Positions 58,870 through 64,000 of a stretch of DNA of 64,000 bases are shown here, one piece after another. Position numbers and translations under genes: made by a program. The notes under the pieces were generated by a model, which searched no databases, was not told where the DNA came from, and was given only the letters and a program-made list of their open reading frames with translations. Origin of the DNA: an uncultured Prevotella sp. (GTDB lineage: Bacteria > Bacteroidota > Bacteroidia > Bacteroidales > Bacteroidaceae); NCBI GenBank assembly GCA_900315635.1, contig OMZV01000013.1, forward strand, positions 1 through 64,000. The letters run 5' to 3'. Every line of letters starts with the position of its first letter. Position 1 is the first letter of the stretch.

Positions 58870-59268
58870 AATGTTGTACCATAATGTATAATTATAAATT
58901 ATAATGTATAAATAATACATTAATCCATAATGTATAATGTATAAATTATAATGTATAAATAATAATGTATAAATAATACATTAATGCTCTGACAGGCTGG
59001 TAATGTTTATACGCGATATGTTAGGTTTTAAACTTGATATGTTTAGTTTATAAATTATAGTTTATACATTATCATTTACACATTATACATTATCATTTAT
59101 ACATTATACATTATACATTATACATTATACATTATCATTTATACATTATCATTTACACATTATACATTATAATTTGCATTATAGTTTATACATTATAATT
59201 TATACATTATAATTTATACATTATAATTTATACATTATAATTTATACATTATACATTATACATTAATT
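58870..59268. repeat. AT-rich tandem/inverted repeat tract (TACATTATAATTTA)
   Basis: About 400 bases are made almost wholly of tacattata / tataatgta words. Left of about 58985 they read mainly aatgtataaat; right of about 59040 they read mainly the inverse, atttatacatt. The arms therefore could pair. The middle, 58985-59040, is unique sequence. The tract fills the whole gap between the UXS-like and dehydrogenase genes; no gene is seen. Confidence 0.9.
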
Positions 59269-60534
59269 ATGACTATAACTGTTTTTGGTCTTGGATTCGT
59301 GGGACTGACCACCTCACTCGGATTTGCTGAGTACGGCCATAAGGTTTATGGCGTGGAAGTCAGCAAGGAGCGTCTGGACACCATCAAGGGCGGCAAGCTT
59401 CCGTTCCTGGAGGAAGGTCTTGACGATGCTCTTACCCGACATCTAAATAAAGATTTCTTCCCTATCGACTCGTCAGAACTGACTAAGGCTGTTGCTGAGA
59501 GCGATTGCATATACTATTGTGTTGGTACTCCATACGGAAAGGATGGACAGGCTGACCTTACTTATCTGCTCGGAGCTATCGATGAGACACTCGCTGTCCG
59601 TCCGAAGGATAAGTATCAGGTACTGGTTGTTAAGTCGACTATTCCGCCTTCGACAACAGAGAGGAAGATAATTCCGCACCTCAAGGAGAAGGGCATTAAG
59701 GTTGGCGAAGACCTTGGAGTTGCCAATAATCCGGAGTTCCTCCGTGAGGGACATTGCTGGGACGACTTCATGAATGCTGACCGAATCGTACTTGGAGTAT
59801 CGGATAACCGTTCGGCTGACATTCTCAGAAAGATATATGCATCTGTCAAGGAGCCGGTATTCTGTGTTTCATTGAATACCGGTGAGTTCATCAAATACCT
59901 GTCGAATACACTTCTTGCAACCCTTATCAGCTATAGCAATGAGATGAGCGTTGTTGCCGATACAATTGGCGGTATTGACGTTGCTGAGGCTTTCCATATC
60001 CTTCACATGGACAAGCGTTGGACAGGTAAGCCTGCGGCTATGTCTACATACGTTTATCCTGGTTGCGGTTATGGTGGCTACTGTCTGCCGAAAGACACCA
60101 ATGCCCTCTATGCAGTGACAAAGACAGCTGGCTTCGATGCCCAGATTCTTAAGAACGTTATAGCAACCAATGACCACATGCCGGAGTTCATTGCCGACAA
60201 GATAGTCCGTCATATCGGTGACAACAAGGAACAGACAATCGGAATACTGGGTCTTTCCTTCAAGCCGGGAAGTGATGATGTTCGCGACACTCCTAGTGCA
60301 AAGATTGTCCGTGAGCTCAACCGCCGTGGCTATAACAATATCATTGGCTACGATCCTGTGGCTATTGATGAGTTCAAGAGAAAGTACACTGACCTGACGA
60401 TAAGCTATGTCACTTCACTCGATGAGGTTACAACCAAGGCTGATTCACTGGTAATAACGACTGCATGGCCGGAGTTTAAGGACATTGACAAGAAGGTCAA
60501 CAAGCCTGTTGTCGATTGCAGGTATATGAACTAA
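59269..60534 (+). CDS. UDP-glucose/GDP-mannose dehydrogenase family protein
   Basis: A 421-residue NAD-dependent enzyme that oxidises a nucleotide sugar to the uronate. The Rossmann start is FGLGFVGLTTSLGFAEYGH; VVKSTIPPSTTE and NNPEFLREG follow; the catalytic cysteine is in YPGCGYGGYCLPKDTNAL; the C-terminal domain has LSFKPGSDDVRDTPS. UDP-glucose to UDP-glucuronate is the likely reaction, feeding the UXS-like enzyme. It starts directly after an AT-rich repeat tract and is followed by LicD after 12 bases. Confidence 0.9.
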   Translation: MTITVFGLGFVGLTTSLGFAEYGHKVYGVEVSKERLDTIKGGKLPFLEEGLDDALTRHLNKDFFPIDSSELTKAVAESDCIYYCVGTPYGKDGQADLTYLLGAIDETLAVRPKDKYQVLVVKSTIPPSTTERKIIPHLKEKGIKVGEDLGVANNPEFLREGHCWDDFMNADRIVLGVSDNRSADILRKIYASVKEPVFCVSLNTGEFIKYLSNTLLATLISYSNEMSVVADTIGGIDVAEAFHILHMDKRWTGKPAAMSTYVYPGCGYGGYCLPKDTNALYAVTKTAGFDAQILKNVIATNDHMPEFIADKIVRHIGDNKEQTIGILGLSFKPGSDDVRDTPSAKIVRELNRRGYNNIIGYDPVAIDEFKRKYTDLTISYVTSLDEVTTKADSLVITTAWPEFKDIDKKVNKPVVDCRYMN

Positions 60535-60546
60535 ACATTAATTCAG

Positions 60547-61470
60547 ATGGACTTAGTAAACTTAGAACCTGAGACAAGGATTGGCTATCATATCTCGGCA
60601 GAGATGAAGAAGATATGGAGCATACAGCTTGATATGTTCCAGAAGCTTATCGAAGTCTGCAAGGAGAATAACCTCCGGTTGTGGTGTGATGGTGGAACTA
60701 TGCTTGGAGCCGTCCGCCATAAGGGTTATATTCCTTGGGACGACGACATGGACATCAGTATGCCACGCCCTGACTTTGACCGTCTGGAAGAGATAGCTCC
60801 ACATTATTTCAAGGAGCCATACTTCTATCAGACAGCCAAGACAGACGTACACTATGCCCGTTCACATGCTCAACTTCGCCGCAGTGACACGGCAGGCATC
60901 CGTCCGTCCGACAGCTATCGTCCTTGGAATCAGGGCATATTCATTGATATATTCCCATGGGAAGGTGTTCCTGACGACAAGGAAAAGCTTGACAACGTCC
61001 TGAAGTTCACCCACACCCGAATGAAGATGCTTAAGAGTATCGACTATCCTATCATCTGGTCGGGTCGCATAGGCTTGCTGTTCCGCAAGTATAAATGGCG
61101 CAGAATGGTTAAGAAGTACGGCTTTTACAATCTCTTCAAGCCTGTGAATGATATGCTCCGCACTTGTCCTTGGGACGGTGCAAAGCGTGTGGCACAGCTT
61201 GGAAATGACGGTGCCGACCTTATCTTCGACAAGGACATCTTCGATAACACGTTGTGGGTTCCGTTCGAGAATATGGAAGTGCCAATCCCCGGTGGTTATG
61301 ACAAGTTCCTCCGGACACAGTATGGCGACAATTATATGACTCCTATCATGGCTCCAACAAATCACGGAGAACTCATCATGGACCCTGACCACAGCTATAA
61401 AGAGCTGATGCCGGAAGTCCGAAAGGAGTACCGCCATTCAGCACTGAAACGACTCTTTAAGAAATTATAA
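60547..61470 (+). CDS. LicD-family phosphotransferase
   Basis: A 307-residue protein of the nucleotidyltransferase fold that, in the family, attaches phosphocholine or a related group to surface glycans. The signature WCDGGTMLGAVRHKGYIPWD and DDMDISMPRPDF is present. FIDIFPWEGVPDD and YGDNYMTP are also typical. The donor cannot be read: no choline kinase or LicC is visible in this window. It is the last plus-strand gene of the locus and ends in a perfect terminator. Confidence 0.88.
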   Translation: MDLVNLEPETRIGYHISAEMKKIWSIQLDMFQKLIEVCKENNLRLWCDGGTMLGAVRHKGYIPWDDDMDISMPRPDFDRLEEIAPHYFKEPYFYQTAKTDVHYARSHAQLRRSDTAGIRPSDSYRPWNQGIFIDIFPWEGVPDDKEKLDNVLKFTHTRMKMLKSIDYPIIWSGRIGLLFRKYKWRRMVKKYGFYNLFKPVNDMLRTCPWDGAKRVAQLGNDGADLIFDKDIFDNTLWVPFENMEVPIPGGYDKFLRTQYGDNYMTPIMAPTNHGELIMDPDHSYKELMPEVRKEYRHSALKRLFKKL

Positions 61471-61491
61471 ATATCTTATAATCCACTAGTG

Positions 61492-61522
61492 GGGTAGGAC
61501 ACAACGTCCTACCCTTTTTTAA
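61492..61522 (+). terminator. Terminator of the plus-strand polysaccharide operon
   Basis: gggtaggac pairs with gtcctaccc across acaac and is followed by a T run. Confidence 0.9.
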
Positions 61523-61570
61523 TTGTTAACTAATTATTGAAGTTTAATAATTGAATTTCAATAAAACGGA

Positions 61571-62530
61571 CTAACGTTTGCCTAAACGCTCATGTATTCC
61601 GTCCTTATAGGCTTGCCAAAGAGTGTGCAAGTCAGACATGCTCCAAGCCTTTGTAAAGGGCATAGAAAGCACGGCAGGGATCCAATAGCCAACTACACCG
61701 ATGAAGCCACGGACGTAGCGTACAGCCCAATTCTTGCCGTAATGGTGGTTCATGTAAGTCTCATTGCGGACTTGGTAGTAGCGTTTCCACTTCTTCTTCT
61801 GGTTGCGAGTAGTCCATGTGTCATCGGAGAAGAACTTGTGCTTGTCCATCACCGCATCGGGAATATAATAGAGATTGAACCCGGCAAGATGAGTCCGCAG
61901 GCAATAGTCGGTGTCGTCGCAGAAGATAAACAAGTCCTTGTTTGGCAATCCAATCTTCTCAACTACCTTACGACTGATGAACGGACCCTCGAAGTCGCAG
62001 CCTACAATGGGAACTCCTTCGTGCCCCTCCGATTGAACCGTATACTCATTATTCTTAAATGAGAGCTTCTTCCCATGCATACTTGCGAATGGATTGGTGA
62101 AGTTGAACTCCTGAAACTCATGTGTGAAGACCTTGCCGTCGAGTATCCGGCGGGGCGACAATATGCCAACGTTAGGCTCATTGATATGCTTAAGCAGATT
62201 ATCAAGGCAATCCTCACGTGGGAAAACATCATCGTCCATACACCAAATCCAGTCGGCACCATCGTCAAAAGCAGCCTTTATTCCGGTATAGAAGCCACCT
62301 GAGCCACCAACATTCTCTTGGTTGATGACATCTATGTTCGGTTCTTTCGAAGCAGTAGAGACCTGAGAAGCCATGCCGCCAATGCCTTTCAGCCACTCTG
62401 TTGTTCCGTCGGTGGAGCCATTGTTGACAATGATTATCTTCGAGAGTTGCCTCTGCTTCCGAAGACATTCAATGCCATGCTTGAGAAGTTCCAGGCGGTT
62501 ATATGTTACGACTACAGCTGTTATCTTCAT
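61571..62530 (-). CDS. Glycosyltransferase family 2 (rhamnosyl/galactofuranosyl-transferase-like)
   Basis: A 319-residue GT-A enzyme. TAVVVTYNRLELLKHGIECL and NNGSTDGTTEWL open the fold, and the DxD motif reads WCMDDDVFPRED. CDDTDYCLRTHLAGF follows. Length and FYTGIKAAFDDGADWIW suit GlfT/WbbL-like members. It transfers a sugar to a growing glycan on the cytoplasmic side. It is encoded after the acyltransferase gene on the minus strand. Confidence 0.9.
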   Translation of the reverse strand: MKITAVVVTYNRLELLKHGIECLRKQRQLSKIIIVNNGSTDGTTEWLKGIGGMASQVSTASKEPNIDVINQENVGGSGGFYTGIKAAFDDGADWIWCMDDDVFPREDCLDNLLKHINEPNVGILSPRRILDGKVFTHEFQEFNFTNPFASMHGKKLSFKNNEYTVQSEGHEGVPIVGCDFEGPFISRKVVEKIGLPNKDLFIFCDDTDYCLRTHLAGFNLYYIPDAVMDKHKFFSDDTWTTRNQKKKWKRYYQVRNETYMNHHYGKNWAVRYVRGFIGVVGYWIPAVLSMPFTKAWSMSDLHTLWQAYKDGIHERLGKR

Positions 62531-62563
62531 TTCAATACGTTTTCAAGTTAGTTTAGACAGACC

Positions 62564-63580
62564 CTATTTCCTCTTTCCGAGCAATATCGGAGCATAGCGT
62601 TCCAGAAGCATTATTATCGGAATGAACACCAATACAATGACTACTGACGATAGGAATATAGCCACATTCTGCATGATGAGGCTCATGTCGAGCTTATCGA
62701 ACAGCTTCGACAACGGGTGGATGAACTCACGATGGAATGTCAGGATGACAATCGTTCCTGACGAAATAATCCTCAGCCCATGCCACCTTACGCTATCCAG
62801 AAGCTTCGACAGCAGATAGACCATTGCCGTTCCGCTTAGCGCAGCCAATACAAACAGGAATATATTGTTGCCATAGTGTCCGGAGAACAGGTGCACTTCG
62901 CCATTGTATGAAGAGGCAAAATAGGTAATGGCAACAAGCAGAATCACCCCAATCGCCGACAAAAGAAAGGAAAGTCGATTATAATTCTTTTGGACATTGG
63001 ACTTTGGATTATGAACTCTTATCAGGTATCCCAGTGCAAAGAACGGGAAAGCCAACAGAACATCAGGCACAGCCCAAGGTATATCGACATCCAAATCGGA
63101 ATAAAGCTTACCACAGACAAGGCTCACAACAGCCAGCACAGCTATCAGAATGCGCTGCTTTCGGATAATCGGGAAGAACAGCTTTATTATTATTAATGTA
63201 TAGACGAACCACAGATTGTTGCAGCCCGATATGCCGTTATAGTCGTGGACACCCGTGACGACATACAGCAATGACCACAGCGCCTTGCCGTCAGTGATAT
63301 GCTTGAAGACGAATCCAGCCACCTTGAGCAGCGCCAGTAGGATATATGGTACAGCCAGTCCGACGGCAACCTTCTTGGCATTCTCCCTCATTCCGCGGTT
63401 CTCCTTGGTCAGATAGTCCGAGATGACGAAGAACACCGGGACATTGAAAGCATAGATGAAGTCGGACATTCCCTCGGGGAAGAAGTGTCCCCACACCACG
63501 GCGGTGATGCCAATGACCTTCATCCAGTCAATCCAGTTCTTACGGGTTATTTCCTCAACTTTATTTGATACGATAGTCAT
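62564..63580 (-). CDS. Membrane acyltransferase family 3
   Basis: A 338-residue protein with about ten transmembrane segments. The start RKNWIDWMKVIGITAVVWGHFFP has the conserved His of the family, and FVISDYLTKENRG is similar to the usual GFL region. It probably adds an acetyl group to a surface sugar. It is encoded between the GT2 and GT10 genes, with 7 bases to the GT10 stop. Confidence 0.88.
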   Translation of the reverse strand: MTIVSNKVEEITRKNWIDWMKVIGITAVVWGHFFPEGMSDFIYAFNVPVFFVISDYLTKENRGMRENAKKVAVGLAVPYILLALLKVAGFVFKHITDGKALWSLLYVVTGVHDYNGISGCNNLWFVYTLIIIKLFFPIIRKQRILIAVLAVVSLVCGKLYSDLDVDIPWAVPDVLLAFPFFALGYLIRVHNPKSNVQKNYNRLSFLLSAIGVILLVAITYFASSYNGEVHLFSGHYGNNIFLFVLAALSGTAMVYLLSKLLDSVRWHGLRIISSGTIVILTFHREFIHPLSKLFDKLDMSLIMQNVAIFLSSVVIVLVFIPIIMLLERYAPILLGKRK

Positions 63581-63587
63581 TGTCAGT

Positions 63588-64000
63588 TTATATCTTAGAG
63601 ATCAGTTTATAGTAGTTGCGCCCCATGGTGTAGAGCATCATGTTGTGCAGGCTGAAATAATGGCTTGCCGGCATGAGCGTAACGTCCTTCTTAGCTCCAT
63701 TTGTGCCTATCTTATCACAAATGGCGGCAATCTCATTAAACATATTATACTTGTCCAGCGACAGCTCCTTGCAATGCTGTAGCTGCGCCTGCTTGTCCTC
63801 ATACTCATTACTTGCCAGCAACCGGTCGATAGTAGCCGCTGTGGCATCGAAGTCACGGATGTCAATGCGTGTCATGGCGTCGGAAGGGTAGTAGTCGGCA
63901 ACATTCCGGCAACCATGATAGATGGGGTATGTACCAGCCAGGTAGCAGTCGAAAAGCTTCTCGGTGAAGTAATAGTCACTAGTCGAGTTCTCAATGACTA
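63588..64000 (-). CDS. Glycosyltransferase family 10 (fucosyltransferase-like), partial
   Basis: The gene enters from the right edge of the window; only the last 136 residues are present. VIENSTSDYYFTEKLFDCYL and GTYPIYHGCRNVADYYPSD carry the GT10 donor-binding motif (ENSxxxxYxTEK ... GTxPIxxG). GDP-fucose is the likely donor. The frame is open to base 64000, so an internal ATG at 63875 is not the start. It lies upstream of the acyltransferase and GT2 genes on the minus strand, as the first visible gene of that operon. Confidence 0.85.
   Translation of the reverse strand, partial: VIENSTSDYYFTEKLFDCYLAGTYPIYHGCRNVADYYPSDAMTRIDIRDFDATAATIDRLLASNEYEDKQAQLQHCKELSLDKYNMFNEIAAICDKIGTNGAKKDVTLMPASHYFSLHNMMLYTMGRNYYKLISKI

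Noticed and set aside
1-64000. tRNA, rRNA, prophage or insertion sequence
   Set aside because: Reading by eye I found no tRNA cloverleaf, rRNA stretch, transposase or phage gene. Small RNAs could be missed without a covariance search.

Overview
The window looks like the chromosome of a Bacteroidales bacterium, most likely a Prevotella-type gut or oral anaerobe; the genus is inferred and no marker gene is present to fix it. Supporting signs are promoters of the Bacteroidetes form (TTTG, about 19 bases, TAnnTTTG) in front of many genes, few Shine-Dalgarno sequences, signal peptides in which glutamine often follows the cleavage alanine, a PorZ-like propeller protein, pectin lyases of two families, and many short palindromic intergenic repeats.

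Layout. 0.2-9.7 kb carries housekeeping genes: a polyprenyl synthetase, polA, ychF, lgt and mutS, with a remnant of an AraC-type regulator between polA and ychF. 9.9-16 kb carries secreted proteins (a PL9 pectate lyase, a small exported protein, a large unrecognised exported protein) and a flavodoxin. 16-22 kb has nadA, then a 560-base gap packed with DnaA-box sequences that is a good candidate for the replication origin, then leuS, a YitT-family membrane protein and an XTP/ITP pyrophosphatase whose 3' end is tandemly duplicated. 22-29.7 kb has a PorZ-like protein, a membrane glycosyltransferase-like protein, a deletion-fused AbiE-type toxin-antitoxin remnant, a large outer-membrane beta-barrel protein, and a HicB-like/HD (alarmone hydrolase-like) fusion. 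30-37 kb has a 5'-nucleotidase split over two exported proteins, a DUF4294 protein and a 1265-residue multidomain PL1 pectate lyase.

37-44 kb has cysS, then a tight minus-strand operon: GNAT acetyltransferase, ketosynthase, acyl carrier protein, phytoene-desaturase-like FAD enzyme, ketoreductase and thioesterase. This is a small acyl-chain pathway reminiscent of parts of aryl polyene/flexirubin clusters. 44-52 kb has an M28 protein that resembles bacterial glutaminyl cyclase, an Lrp regulator coupled to a GATase/M19 dipeptidase fusion, three consecutive FKBP-type prolyl isomerases, and a sirtuin lacking the usual zinc cysteines beside an unrecognised gene. 52-55 kb has a six-hairpin glycosidase and an Hsp20 chaperone. 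55.7 kb to the right edge is a surface polysaccharide locus: aminotransferase, RfbF, UXS-like decarboxylase, UDP-sugar dehydrogenase and LicD, then on the other strand GT2, an acyltransferase and a GT10 that runs off the window.

The least explained content lies between genes. At least five families of short dispersed repeats recur. One places its loop over the start codons of two genes, so its arm encodes their N-termini. Another has three copies, two of which share a hairpin with paired compensatory base changes. A third is a 22-base-period repeat found downstream of both polA and cysS. I saw no rRNA, tRNA, CRISPR array, prophage or intact insertion sequence.
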